From the NCBI GenBank assembly GCA_900316385.1, contig ONCP01000005.1, positions 42,125 through 106,124 of the forward strand: a stretch of DNA of 64,000 nucleotides, in the 5' to 3' direction. The position numbers and the translations under genes were made by a program. The notes beneath the pieces were generated by a model, which was not told the DNA's origin, ran no database searches, and saw only the letters and a list, made by a program, of their open reading frames with translations. This DNA is from an uncultured Eubacteriales bacterium (lineage in GTDB: Bacteria > Bacillota > Clostridia > Oscillospirales > Acutalibacteraceae). Below are positions 8,252 to 16,981 of the stretch, in pieces. Positions within the stretch are counted from its first letter, which is position 1. The number at the start of each line of letters is the position of its first letter.

Positions 8252-9273
8252 CTGAACCTGATAGCCCGTGATGTTCTTGATCTTCTTTGAGGTCGGGTGA
8301 CGGAGTTCTTTGTTGACTTGGCGGTGAGCTTGGGCTTTGCGGAAAGCTTGAAGGAAGATGCTACCGTGTAAGCCTCGCCCATGATCTCGCTGGGGTTAAA
8401 GAAGTCGCCGCCGTTGTTGAGTTCATAATCCTGTGCGCTCCTTACGCGGAACCAATAGCTTTCGCCCTTCTTGAGCTTGAGGTTCTTAACAAGCTTGACG
8501 TTTGAGTCGGAAAGGAATATCTGCTTTGCGGCTACGGTTCGGTTCGCGCCGTTAGAGTTCTTGTAAAAATCGACATACCAGCTTGAGTATGTGTTGCTCA
8601 CGGGTGTTTTCTTCTTGTGGTTGAAGCTAAGCGACATTGTGCCGTCGCCCGGTGACTTGATTGCGTAATAGTCCGCGTCGGAGCAGTTGTCAAAATCGCC
8701 GTTTGTCCAGTCGCCGCCGATGGTGCCGATGCGATCCTTGGCAAGAATGAGCTTGGTCGCCTTCAGCTCGGAGTTGTTACACTCCTGCTCGTACGCCTTG
8801 CTCTTCTTGAAGGAGGTGCGTATCCTGTACTTGCCGTGGGGAACGATCGTGCCGGGGTAGATCATAATGTAATATGTGCCGCCCTGCTTAACGCCGAGGA
8901 ACGGTAAAACGATCGTTTTGTTGTTGTTCAGATTGCACTGAACCATCGCGATGGTCTCCTCATTGGGACCGAAAAGATAAATATACCATTTGCCTGACGC
9001 GTACCCGTTTTCTGTGAGGTTGTCATAGTTGATGCTGACCTTGCCGTCCTCAACGACGGTGAATTTGTAGCAGTCAACGTCGGTATCATTGCACATATCG
9101 CCCGTGATAGTGTCGCCGACAGTTATGTTCGTGGCGTTCTTGAGCGTATCGTTGTTTTTGTCAGTGGTCTCGGCCGGCTCCTTGAGAGTAGCCGCGCCCG
9201 AGCTGAGCGGGAACAACGCAAACGCCGAGACAGCGATAATCGCCGCCAAAATGATTGACATTATTTTTTTCAT
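8248..9273 (-). CDS. Secreted protein with two PPC-like domains, C-terminus lost by frameshift
   Basis: The start is the ATG at 9273 (GGAGAG 6 nt upstream), which begins a signal peptide ending SGAA (residue ~28). An in-frame extension upstream lacks a ribosome binding site. Residues ~40-165 and ~170-310 each show the bacterial pre-peptidase C-terminal (PPC) pattern: E/D-x-N near the start, a G-x-I/D-x-G-D segment, D-x-D-x-Y-x-F/I, then Gly-rich strands. The FN3-like domain that should follow is out of frame: after VT the frame reads RPQRRSRTSRAIRFR and stops. The intact protein would end at 8069. PPC domains normally accompany secreted enzymes; none is visible here. Whether the frameshift is a real mutation or a sequencing error cannot be decided here. 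Confidence 0.75.
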   Translation of the reverse strand: MKKIMSIILAAIIAVSAFALFPLSSGAATLKEPAETTDKNNDTLKNATNITVGDTITGDMCNDTDVDCYKFTVVEDGKVSINYDNLTENGYASGKWYIYLFGPNEETIAMVQCNLNNNKTIVLPFLGVKQGGTYYIMIYPGTIVPHGKYRIRTSFKKSKAYEQECNNSELKATKLILAKDRIGTIGGDWTNGDFDNCSDADYYAIKSPGDGTMSLSFNHKKKTPVSNTYSSWYVDFYKNSNGANRTVAAKQIFLSDSNVKLVKNLKLKKGESYWFRVRSAQDYELNNGGDFFNPSEIMGEAYTVASSFKLSAKPKLTAKSTKNSVTRPQRRSRTSRAIRFR

Positions 9274-9296
9274 AAATTCTCTCCTTTTTTTATTAT

Positions 9297-9690
9297 TTCC
9301 ACGTCTTGTTTGGTGTGCCTCTGTTAAAAGTCCGTTATCCCACTTGTGTGGGTTCACTCACAAGCTTGCTGCGGGAGAATAGGTTCTGCTCCTTGGTTTT
9401 TCACGTCGCACTCAGTGCGGCTCGGTCAAAAATGCGGTTTCCCACTTACCTGCGTGCACTCACAAGCTTGCTGCGGGAGGATAGGTTCTGCTCCTTGGTT
9501 TTCCACGTCGCACTCAGTGCGGCTCGGTCATAAATGCGGTTTCCCACTTACCTGCGTTCACTCACAAGCTTGCTGCGGGAGGATAGGTTCTGCTCCTTGG
9601 TTTTTCACGTCGCACTCAGTGCGGCAATATCAGAAGTCCGTTATCCCACTGACGTGGGCGCGCTCACAAGCTTGCTGCGGAAGGTTAAGT
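9297..9690. repeat. 102-bp tandem repeat array, nearly four copies
   Basis: The landmark CAAGCTTGCTGCGG recurs at 9361, 9463, 9565 and 9667, a spacing of exactly 102 bp each time. The two central units are almost identical; the outer ones diverge. Each unit contains a CGCAC-TCA-GTGCG hairpin inside CACGTCGCACTCAGTGCGGC, the element also seen at 6694-6716. The array sits upstream of the gene that starts at 9273 (minus) and downstream of the gene that ends at 9804 (minus). Short ORFs across it are by-products of the repetition. Confidence 0.9.
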
Positions 9691-9803
9691 TCATCTACGA
9701 AGCCTGACCCGCCGTTAATGATGTTTAAACAAAATCAATGTTTTCCAAAGGCGGAATCGGCTCCCGTGGCTCACGGGTGGAAAGTTATTCTCGGGTTTCT
9801 GAC

Positions 9804-12800
9804 TTATTGTATTTTCAGGGAGATCTCAACCGCCTTTTTGTATGACTTGTAGTTTGCGTTGCCTTTTGCCGTTACGGTTATTTTTAACTTGATCTTACCC
9901 TTTGGCAAACCCTTTTTAACTGTCAGCTTTGTACCGTTCAGCTTGATTTTTGCAGCATACTTTTTGGCTACCTTAAGCGTATACTTTACCTTGCCCTGCG
10001 CATCATTCAGCTTTATGAGCTTCTTAAACGTGACATTTTTGCTACGGGATGCTGTAATTTTTTTCTTAAATTCTAATGTGCCCGTATTGTTAGCCTTCTT
10101 TACATTGATCGATACGCTCTTGGTAATACCGCAGTAGGTGACCTTCACTGTCGTTGAGCCTGCGCGAATCGCCTTGACACTTCCGTTGGAATCGACCGTC
10201 GCGATATTGGTGTTCATGGATTTGAATGTGGGCTTGCCCGCGCCGTTCTTGAATTGGAATTTGATCTTGCTTACTTTTTGGTACACGATCGATAGACTGT
10301 TCGTTTTGACTGTCAGAGAAGGCTTGGGAGCCGAAGTCGTCGGCGCCACTGTTGCGGGCTCTGTCGCGGGAGCCTCTGTCGTCGGAGCTTCCGTTGCGGG
10401 CTCTGTCGTGGGAGCCTCTGTCGTCGGCGCCACTGTTGTGGGCTCAGTTGTCGGAGCCTCTGTCGTCGGAGCTTCCGTTGCGGGCTCTGTCGTGGGAGCC
10501 TCTGTCGTCGGAGCTTCCGTTACGGGCTCTGTTGTCTGAGCCTCTGTTGTCGGAGCTTCCGTTACGGGCTCTGTTGCGGGAACTGCGGTAACCGGTGCCA
10601 CCGTTATCGGCTCTGTCATGGGAACCTCGGTCGTCGGTTCCGCCGTTGTGGGCTCCTGTATCGGTTCAAAATTGAGGTGATTATCATTCGCGTATGTCTG
10701 CGCGGCTGTGCCCGCGTAGCCCCTGATCACGAAATCCTTTATATGGCTATCCTCGTTTGTCTGTTTGTCAAAATAGAAGCCGAAGGCTAAATCGCCGATC
10801 GTCTCAACCGACCTCGGGATAACGACGGACATAATACGGGTGCTCTCAAACGCGCACGCTCCGACGGTCTTAAGACTCTCGGGGAGAGTGATCTCCGCGA
10901 TAGTACAGCTGTTAAAGGCGTTCACGCCGATCGAAGTGACGCTGTCCGCGATCTCAATTTCGCCAACGGCGCAGGAAAGGAACGCGTCGTTGCCGATCGA
11001 GGTAACACCGTCCTCGATGATGACCTTGCTTATCTCAAAAACACTCCACGGAGCTGGATTGCTTGCCGAATAATCCGCCATAGCGCCGTTGCCCGAGATA
11101 GTGAGCGTCGCGCCGTTTTCGGAGTCGAAAAGCCAAGCGCAATCGCCCGTTCTGCCTGCCGTCTGGATCGTATTGATCGTGACGGGGATCGTGGCTTCAA
11201 AGCCGAGGTAGCTTATGTAGATATAGTTATCGGTTCCGACCGACCAGTGATTTGAGAACTGGCGCGAATTGACGTGGATCATATCAAAGCCGAGCCTGTC
11301 GCCGTTTGAGTTGACAAAGCACTGCTCGTCCTCGTCCGCGAATGAGGTCAGAACGTAATCTTCGGTTGTGTCGTCTGTATATGTGACGGTGACCTTTGTA
11401 CCGTCCGAAAGATTTACATAGTAATGGAAATAGCTGTCGCCGTGCTCGCCCGTGAGCCATTCGCCGTTGCGCTCCTCGTTGTAGGAGATCGGCTCGGGAA
11501 CCGTGACGGAAATGCTCTTTACGGGGTTATCGATTACCTCGACGCCGACGTTAGCCGTTACGCCGCAGTAGACGACGCCGAAGCTGTGCTCGCCGAGACC
11601 CCAAGGCTCACGATACTGATCGTGTTCAACATCAATGTCGTATCTGCTGTTGATTATCTCACCGTCAGCGCTTTCAAAGAGGGTTTCCTCGATTTCCTCG
11701 TCAAAACGACCGACATAATCGACGGTGCCCTTGTCCTGATCGTTGTATGTTACGCGGAGGATGTCGCCTTGGCTGAACGGGAAGGAATACTCAAAGAAGT
11801 TGTCGCCGTTTTCCGCAACGCGCCAGCTGCCGTTTTCGGAGAAGTTCTTGTAAAGCACGGTGGAACCGCTCGGGATATACTGAATCGACTTGACGGGCGA
11901 CTCAACGACCAACGCCGTGAAGGTCGAAGTAAAGCCCGCGTATCTGATCTCGATATCGTGCTCGCCCTCGCTGTTCCAGTGATTGTCAAACTGGCGGCTG
12001 TCAAAGCTGACATTGTGAGCGTCGATAACGTCGCCGTCCTCGCTCACAAAGAGCTCGCTGTCCTCGTTGCGGACAAAGGAGTAGTAAACCTCGCCTCTCT
12101 CGTCGTTATAGGAAACGATGAGGCCGTCGCCATCCTCGAACCAGCGAACGTCATACTCAAAGAAATCGTTGCCGTTATCGTCCTTTCTCCACTCGCCCGA
12201 AAGCTCCTTGTAGAGAGTCAGGATCCTGTCGGCGACAAATTCGATACCGTTGACGGGATTGAGGACGATATTCAGGCTTGTTTTGCCCGAAACGCCCATT
12301 ACGATCAAATTGAAGCTGTGCTCGCCCTCGAACCAGTGGTTGTCGCGCTGATCGTCATCAAAGAACACGTCTACGCCCTCGGTCAGGGTTGCGCCGTCTC
12401 TCGAAACAAATTTGTGGCGGCGGTTGACCTCGTCCCATCTGCACACATAATCAACAGTGCCTCTGTCGTCATTATATGTTACTTTAAGAACGGAACCGTC
12501 ATTGATCGGGAGCCAATACTCAAAGTACTCGTCTCCGTTATCGTCCTCGCGGATCTCGCCCTCTGTGTTGAGATAATACTCCACAGGGCTCGAAAGAACA
12601 TACTTGACGGACTCAACGGGAGTTTGAGTGACTGTGGCGGTAAAGCTCGTTGTCTTTCCGCAATAACCGACAGTGATATCGTACTCGCCCTCGCCGTCCC
12701 AGTGATTGTCCCACTGGCGGTCGTTGTATTCGACGTTGTGAGCGTCGATACAGTCTTCCTCGTTCATAAAGAACTCGCCGTCGGAGTTGCGGTTGAATAC

Positions 12801-14534
12801 GTACTCGCACTCTCCCCTGTCGTCGTTGTAGGTGACGGTGAGCTTGTCGCCCTCCTCGAACCAGCGGGTGTCATAGCGGAAATATTCATTGCCATTGTCG
12901 TCGATATCTGTGTTGCCCGAAAGTCCCTCGTAGAGCACAAGATCGTTCGCGGGCTCAAAGGAGATCGACTCAACGGGGTTTACAACGATCGGTACGCTGA
13001 GAGAGGTCGAGAAGCCGAGGCAGGCGATCTCATAAACATTTTCGCCGCCGACTGTCCAGTGCAGCTCTCTCTGGTAATTGTTGAAGTTGATTTCATTTCT
13101 CTCGTAAAGCTTTTCTCCGCTTGCCGAGGTGAATACGTGGGTACGCATTTTGTCGTCCCAGGAGCAAACATAATCAACCGTGCCCTTATTCTGATCCTTG
13201 TATTTAACGGTGAGCACGTCGCCGTCAAATACGGGTATATTGTATTCAAAGTATTCCTCGCCGTTGTCGTCGGTCATAAAATCGCCGTCGCTGTTCTCGT
13301 AATACGTTACTTCTCTTTGGTGACGGTACTCGATCGACTCGACGGGAGTTTCACATACGGTAGCGGGGATATTCTTCGAAATACCGCAGCAGCTGACCGT
13401 GAAGGAATGCTGTCCGAGGCCCCACGGCTCCTCATACTGATTGTGATCCACACGAACGTCGATATCCTCCAAAAGCGTTTCGCCGTCCGCTGAGGTAAAC
13501 ACGTGGCGGCGCTCCTGCTCATTCCATGAGCAGCGATAATCAACTGTGCCCTTCTGCTCGTCCTTATAGGTTACGGAGAGCACGTCGCCGTCGTCCATCG
13601 GGAACCAATACTCAAAGAAGTTTTCGCCGTCGTTCGAAATGCGCCAGTCGCCGTTGAAATTCTCATAGTACACGATGTCGCCGCGCGCGCAAGTGTAATT
13701 GACCGACTTCACGGGAGTTTCAATAACGCTCACGGTAAAGGAGTCGGATTTGTTGAGATATTCGACCGAAATGTCGTAATCGCCGACCGCCGTCCAGTGC
13801 GTCTGAAACTGATTGTCATCGTAATTGACATTATGAGCGTCGATGCAGTCGTCCTCGCTCATAAAGAATTCGCCGTCGGAGTTACGGTTAAAGACGTACT
13901 CGCACTCGCCCCTGTCGTCGTTGTAGGTGACGGTGAGCTTGTCGCCTTCCTCGAACCAGCGGGTGTCGTAGCGGAAAAACTCCTCGCCGTTGCCGTCGGT
14001 TTCCGTTCTGCCCGAAAGGCCCTTGTAAAGCGTGAGGTGATTTTTGGGAGTAAACTTGATACTCTCTACGGGGTTTTTAACGATCTCCATCGGGAATTCG
14101 TAGGCGGTCTCGTCCTCGCCGAAAATCACATAGAATTTGTGCTCGCCGATTCCCCAATGCTCGTCCCACTGGTTGTTTTGGAACCAAAAATCCTCGCCCT
14201 CGATCAGAGAATGACCGTCGGCGGACCAATATTCCTGCCTGCGCTCATCCTCGTTCCAGGTATGATAGAACTCTCTGGTGGTTTCATCCTCGTAAGTTAG
14301 GACGATCTTTGAGCTATCATTCGCGGGAATATAATACTCAAAAAAGTTCTCGCCGTTATCCTCGCGCCATTCTCCGCACGTGAACTCGTAAACAGGCGAA
14401 TCGTCGTAAACGAAATCAAGATTTGCGACGCCCTCCTCGGCCGCGGATACGGAAACCGCTCCCATCGCGGTGAAAATCGACGCCAAAAGGCACGCGCTGA
14501 GCAGCAAGGCTAACGCTTTCTTTGCAAATGTCAT
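9804..14534 (-). CDS. Giant secreted nine-repeat protein with LRR, Thr-rich linker, Big_2 and basic C-terminal module
   Basis: The start is the ATG at 14534, preceded by GAGGAGGTGTTGCTT; earlier Met codons lack a ribosome binding site. The 1,576-aa protein has a signal peptide (cleavage near VSAAEE, residue ~31). About nine repeats of 110-120 aa follow (residues ~35-1090), each opening with P-V-x-S-I/V-x-x/P-V-K-S and containing (D)NGxxFF/YFEY, a GDxLxVTYND segment, a Trp near 'W' or 'HW' and a closing beta strand. Next come LRR_5/BspA repeats (~1110-1270), a Thr-Pro-Glu linker (~1285-1390), a Big_2-like Ig domain (~1400-1475) and a basic module related to those of the two large proteins upstream. 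It is strongly acidic except at the end. No catalytic motif is seen; an adhesin or structural surface protein is inferred. Confidence 0.8.
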   Translation of the reverse strand: MTFAKKALALLLSACLLASIFTAMGAVSVSAAEEGVANLDFVYDDSPVYEFTCGEWREDNGENFFEYYIPANDSSKIVLTYEDETTREFYHTWNEDERRQEYWSADGHSLIEGEDFWFQNNQWDEHWGIGEHKFYVIFGEDETAYEFPMEIVKNPVESIKFTPKNHLTLYKGLSGRTETDGNGEEFFRYDTRWFEEGDKLTVTYNDDRGECEYVFNRNSDGEFFMSEDDCIDAHNVNYDDNQFQTHWTAVGDYDISVEYLNKSDSFTVSVIETPVKSVNYTCARGDIVYYENFNGDWRISNDGENFFEYWFPMDDGDVLSVTYKDEQKGTVDYRCSWNEQERRHVFTSADGETLLEDIDVRVDHNQYEEPWGLGQHSFTVSCCGISKNIPATVCETPVESIEYRHQREVTYYENSDGDFMTDDNGEEYFEYNIPVFDGDVLTVKYKDQNKGTVDYVCSWDDKMRTHVFTSASGEKLYERNEINFNNYQRELHWTVGGENVYEIACLGFSTSLSVPIVVNPVESISFEPANDLVLYEGLSGNTDIDDNGNEYFRYDTRWFEEGDKLTVTYNDDRGECEYVFNRNSDGEFFMNEEDCIDAHNVEYNDRQWDNHWDGEGEYDITVGYCGKTTSFTATVTQTPVESVKYVLSSPVEYYLNTEGEIREDDNGDEYFEYWLPINDGSVLKVTYNDDRGTVDYVCRWDEVNRRHKFVSRDGATLTEGVDVFFDDDQRDNHWFEGEHSFNLIVMGVSGKTSLNIVLNPVNGIEFVADRILTLYKELSGEWRKDDNGNDFFEYDVRWFEDGDGLIVSYNDERGEVYYSFVRNEDSELFVSEDGDVIDAHNVSFDSRQFDNHWNSEGEHDIEIRYAGFTSTFTALVVESPVKSIQYIPSGSTVLYKNFSENGSWRVAENGDNFFEYSFPFSQGDILRVTYNDQDKGTVDYVGRFDEEIEETLFESADGEIINSRYDIDVEHDQYREPWGLGEHSFGVVYCGVTANVGVEVIDNPVKSISVTVPEPISYNEERNGEWLTGEHGDSYFHYYVNLSDGTKVTVTYTDDTTEDYVLTSFADEDEQCFVNSNGDRLGFDMIHVNSRQFSNHWSVGTDNYIYISYLGFEATIPVTINTIQTAGRTGDCAWLFDSENGATLTISGNGAMADYSASNPAPWSVFEISKVIIEDGVTSIGNDAFLSCAVGEIEIADSVTSIGVNAFNSCTIAEITLPESLKTVGACAFESTRIMSVVIPRSVETIGDLAFGFYFDKQTNEDSHIKDFVIRGYAGTAAQTYANDNHLNFEPIQEPTTAEPTTEVPMTEPITVAPVTAVPATEPVTEAPTTEAQTTEPVTEAPTTEAPTTEPATEAPTTEAPTTEPTTVAPTTEAPTTEPATEAPTTEAPATEPATVAPTTSAPKPSLTVKTNSLSIVYQKVSKIKFQFKNGAGKPTFKSMNTNIATVDSNGSVKAIRAGSTTVKVTYCGITKSVSINVKKANNTGTLEFKKKITASRSKNVTFKKLIKLNDAQGKVKYTLKVAKKYAAKIKLNGTKLTVKKGLPKGKIKLKITVTAKGNANYKSYKKAVEISLKIQ
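10325..10640 (-). repeat. Coding tandem repeat for the Thr/Glu/Pro linker
   Basis: Degenerate 18-bp and 36-bp units encode repeats of (P/A)TTEAPTTEP. They lie inside the 9804-14534 gene and separate the LRR part from the C-terminal modules. Such tracts are prone to length change. Confidence 0.85.
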
Positions 14535-14764
14535 AAGCAACACCTCCTCTAAACAGGATACGTATCCTATTTTAATTAAATACATTCTATCACATTTTCT
14601 TTGCAAAATGTGAGGAATTACGAAATTTTGTATGAATGCACAAACAGAAAACCCTTTGATTGTGCAATGTTACAAAGTTTTGAGCAAGCCCGACAACGCC
14701 TCCGCGCCGTCCGACACGGAAAAAACTACTTTCCGTTTTCAACTTTCAACTTAAGGTGCGGCAC
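14535..14764. promoter_or_regulatory. Divergent intergenic region with two palindromes upstream of the giant surface protein
   Basis: A perfect 14-bp palindrome AGGATACGTATCCT lies at 14555-14568, between the likely transcription start and the ribosome binding site of the minus gene. An inverted repeat CACATTTT/AAAATGTG (14591-14612, 6-nt spacer) overlaps the spacer and -35 region of its probable promoter (-10 TAGAAT at 14584-14589). TTTGTGCA-type motifs lie at 14637-14644 (reverse) and 14659-14666 (one mismatch). CAACTTTC short repeats lie at 14735-14752. Confidence 0.5.
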
Positions 14765-14792
14765 TTGACATTTTCGGCTGTTATGGTAGAAT
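14765..14792 (+). promoter_or_regulatory. Sigma-A-type promoter of the murT-like gene
   Basis: TTGACA (14765-14770) and TAGAAT (14787-14792) with 16-bp spacing, about 50 nt before the murT-like start. Confidence 0.7.
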
Positions 14793-14840
14793 GTGATAGT
14801 CGGAAATAATAATTATATATATATTGAAACAGAGGTAAAT

Positions 14841-16226
14841 ATGTTAAAATTCTATTTCGCTCTCTGGGTGAGTAAGTTTTCGTCCCTGATTTTCAGGATA
14901 CTCGCCAAGGTCTCGAGCAGAAAGGGCACGAACCTGCCGGGTCAGATCGCTTTGAACATCTGTCCCGATTTCCTCACAAAGGTAGGCAAGCCCGAAAAAA
15001 TCATAGCCGTAACGGGCACGAACGGCAAAACCACCACCGCGAACTTTGTCTCTAACATTCTTGAGGACAACGGCAAAAGAGTCATCAACAACCGCGCGGG
15101 CTCCAACATCGCGTCGGGTATCGCGACAGCTCTGCTCTCGGGCGTGGGTCTTCGCAACAAGACCAAGGGAGACGTAGCCGTGCTCGAGGTTGACGAGCGC
15201 TCGGCTCCGAGGGTTTTCCCCTATGTTCACCCCGATTACTTTGTGATCACCAACCTTCTGCGCGACACCACAAACCGCGAGCCGCACCCTCACTTTGTGT
15301 TTGAGCTTTTTGACAAGTCGCTTCCCGACACCACTCTGATGGTGCTCAACGGCGACGATATCCTTGCCTCGCGCCTGAAAAAGGACAACAAGCGCCTTTA
15401 TTACGGGATAGAGTCCCTTGACGGCGACCGCGACTCGAGCTTCAACATCATCAACGATATGCGCGTGTGTCCCGAGTGCCACACTCCGCTTGAGTTCAGC
15501 CACGTTCGCTACAACCATATCGGCAAGGTGAAGTGTCCGAGCTGCGGACTTTGCTCTCCCGAGGCGGACTTCGATCTCAAAGCTATCGATCTCAAAGACC
15601 GCAAAATCACCGTCAGGGAAAGCGACGGCGACAAAACCTATCCGCTCATCTCCGAGTCGAGCTTCCATCTTTACGACGAGCTCGCCGCGATCGCTGTTCT
15701 CAGGGCCTACGGTCTCAGCTCAGACGAGGTCGCCGCGTCGTTCTCAAAGCTCAAGGTGCTTGAGTCGCGTTACAGAGAGGACGTTATCGGCGGCGTGAAG
15801 GTAGTCGCTCATATGGCAAAGGGTCAGACGGCTCCCGCGTGCTCCGTTGTTTTTGACCACGTTAGAGGTCTTGAGGGCAAGAAGGAGATCGTCCTCGCCA
15901 TTGAGGACGCTCACAAAAACATTCATTCCTCGGAGAATATGGCGTTTTTGTATGACACCGACTTTGAGTTCCTGAACGATGACGATATCGAGAGGATCGT
16001 TGTTGTGGGAGTCAGAGCCAAGGACATCCTCTGCCGACTTCTTATCGCGGGGATCCCCGCTGAGAAGATCGCGACAGTCGAGAGTGAGGACGACATTCTT
16101 GACGTTCTCGAGCTCAGAGAGGGTCTTGACGTGTACATTCTCTACGAGGTTTATCAGATCGTTATTTACAACAAGATCAAGGCGCTGATCGAGCGCGCAA
16201 TGGAGGGAAAAGCCGATGAAAATTGA
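14841..16226 (+). CDS. murT: MurT-like Mur ligase (lipid II isoglutaminyl synthase subunit family)
   Basis: The start at 14841 has AGAGG 7 nt upstream; an ORF extension to 14793 lacks one. The 461-aa protein has the Mur ligase P-loop (GTNGKTTT, residues 59-66) and a four-cysteine ribbon (CPEC...CPSC, near residues 213-236) typical of MurT, followed by the DUF1727 C-terminal region. In known systems MurT-GatD amidates D-Glu of the lipid II stem, MurT activating the carboxylate and GatD supplying ammonia. This copy is divergent: the usual (F)RDQLDRYGE stretch reads LLRDTTNREPHPH, and the C-terminal NPAGFN motif is replaced by MAKGQTAP. It overlaps the next gene by 11 nt, so the two are translationally coupled. 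Confidence 0.75.
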   Translation: MLKFYFALWVSKFSSLIFRILAKVSSRKGTNLPGQIALNICPDFLTKVGKPEKIIAVTGTNGKTTTANFVSNILEDNGKRVINNRAGSNIASGIATALLSGVGLRNKTKGDVAVLEVDERSAPRVFPYVHPDYFVITNLLRDTTNREPHPHFVFELFDKSLPDTTLMVLNGDDILASRLKKDNKRLYYGIESLDGDRDSSFNIINDMRVCPECHTPLEFSHVRYNHIGKVKCPSCGLCSPEADFDLKAIDLKDRKITVRESDGDKTYPLISESSFHLYDELAAIAVLRAYGLSSDEVAASFSKLKVLESRYREDVIGGVKVVAHMAKGQTAPACSVVFDHVRGLEGKKEIVLAIEDAHKNIHSSENMAFLYDTDFEFLNDDDIERIVVVGVRAKDILCRLLIAGIPAEKIATVESEDDILDVLELREGLDVYILYEVYQIVIYNKIKALIERAMEGKADEN

Positions 16227-16923
16227 AGTTCTTTTTCCTGACGTCGCCAACCTTTACGGCGACCTGTACAACGTAAAATATCTGGCTCAGTGCGCCGACT
16301 GCGAGGTCATCAACACAGGCCTCAACGACGCGCCCGCCTTTCTCAGCGAAAAGGTCGATATGATCTGTATGTCGCCGATGCCCGAGTTCGCTCAGGAGCT
16401 CGCCGTCAAAAAGCTCGCTCCTTATAAGGACAGGCTCAAAAAGCTCATCGCGGACGGCACCGTGTTCTTTGTGACGGGCAACGCGCTCGAGATCTTCGGT
16501 CAGTACATTGAGAACGAGGACAAGAGCAGGGTGGAATGTCTCGGACTTTTTGACACCTACGCCAAGCGCGATATGCTCAACCGCTACAACGCGCTTTTCC
16601 TCGGCGAGTTCGGCGAAATGAAGATCGCGGGCTTTAAGGCTCAGTTCTCGCACTCCTACGGCGGCGACAACACCGACCGCCTGTTCAAGAGGATCAAGGG
16701 CGCGGGTCTCAACCCCGACGACGACGGCGAGGGTATCAGGGTCAACAACTTCTTCGGCACCTACCTCATCGGTCCGCTGCTCGTGATGAATCCCGATTTT
16801 ACAAAATATCTGCTCAAGCTCGCGGGCGCCGAGGTCAAAAGCCTCAGATTTGAAGCCGAGATCCGCTCCGCATACGAGCAAAGGCTCAAGGAATTTGAAA
16901 AGCCCGACATAGAATTGGCATAA
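16216..16923 (+). CDS. gatD: GatD-like class I glutamine amidotransferase without catalytic Cys and His
   Basis: The 235-aa protein aligns along its length with GatD, the cobyric-acid-synthase-type glutaminase partner of MurT (start DVANLYGDLYN, end GTYLxGPLLxxNP). Both catalytic positions are lost. The nucleophile elbow, normally I-C-G-G-Y-Q, reads T-G-N-A-L-E (residues 87-92), and the His of GTYLHGPLLPKNP is Ile185. The protein is therefore unlikely to hydrolyse glutamine. It may be a structural partner that lets MurT use free ammonia, or the pair may have another substrate. It overlaps the murT-like gene by 11 nt and is followed by a strong terminator. Confidence 0.75.
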   Translation: MKIEVLFPDVANLYGDLYNVKYLAQCADCEVINTGLNDAPAFLSEKVDMICMSPMPEFAQELAVKKLAPYKDRLKKLIADGTVFFVTGNALEIFGQYIENEDKSRVECLGLFDTYAKRDMLNRYNALFLGEFGEMKIAGFKAQFSHSYGGDNTDRLFKRIKGAGLNPDDDGEGIRVNNFFGTYLIGPLLVMNPDFTKYLLKLAGAEVKSLRFEAEIRSAYEQRLKEFEKPDIELA

Positions 16924-16926
16924 GTA

Positions 16927-16955
16927 AAAGCTCCCGAATTCGGGAGCTTTTTTGT
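16927..16955 (+). terminator. Rho-independent terminator after the murT/gatD-like pair
   Basis: AGCTCCCG/CGGGAGCT stem (16929-16948) followed by TTTTTT; A-rich on the left, so it could also act on the minus strand. Confidence 0.85.
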
Positions 16956-16981
16956 TTAGGTTGCCGCCGTAAGCGCGGCTT

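Noticed and set aside
9297..9690. CRISPR array
   Set aside because: Whole units repeat, including the parts that would be spacers, so there are no unique spacers, and no cas genes are present.
9306..9852. Two plus-strand ORFs across the 102-bp array
   Set aside because: They arise because 102 is a multiple of three, so one open frame repeats itself; there is no ribosome binding site and no protein-like composition.
10325..10640. CRISPR or non-coding satellite
   Set aside because: It is in frame with the surface protein and encodes a Thr/Glu/Pro linker.
11424..13493. A 689-codon plus-strand ORF opposite the nine-repeat gene
   Set aside because: It is the antisense shadow of a GC-biased coding repeat: no ribosome binding site, no signal peptide or domain, and the minus frame has clear repeated protein structure.
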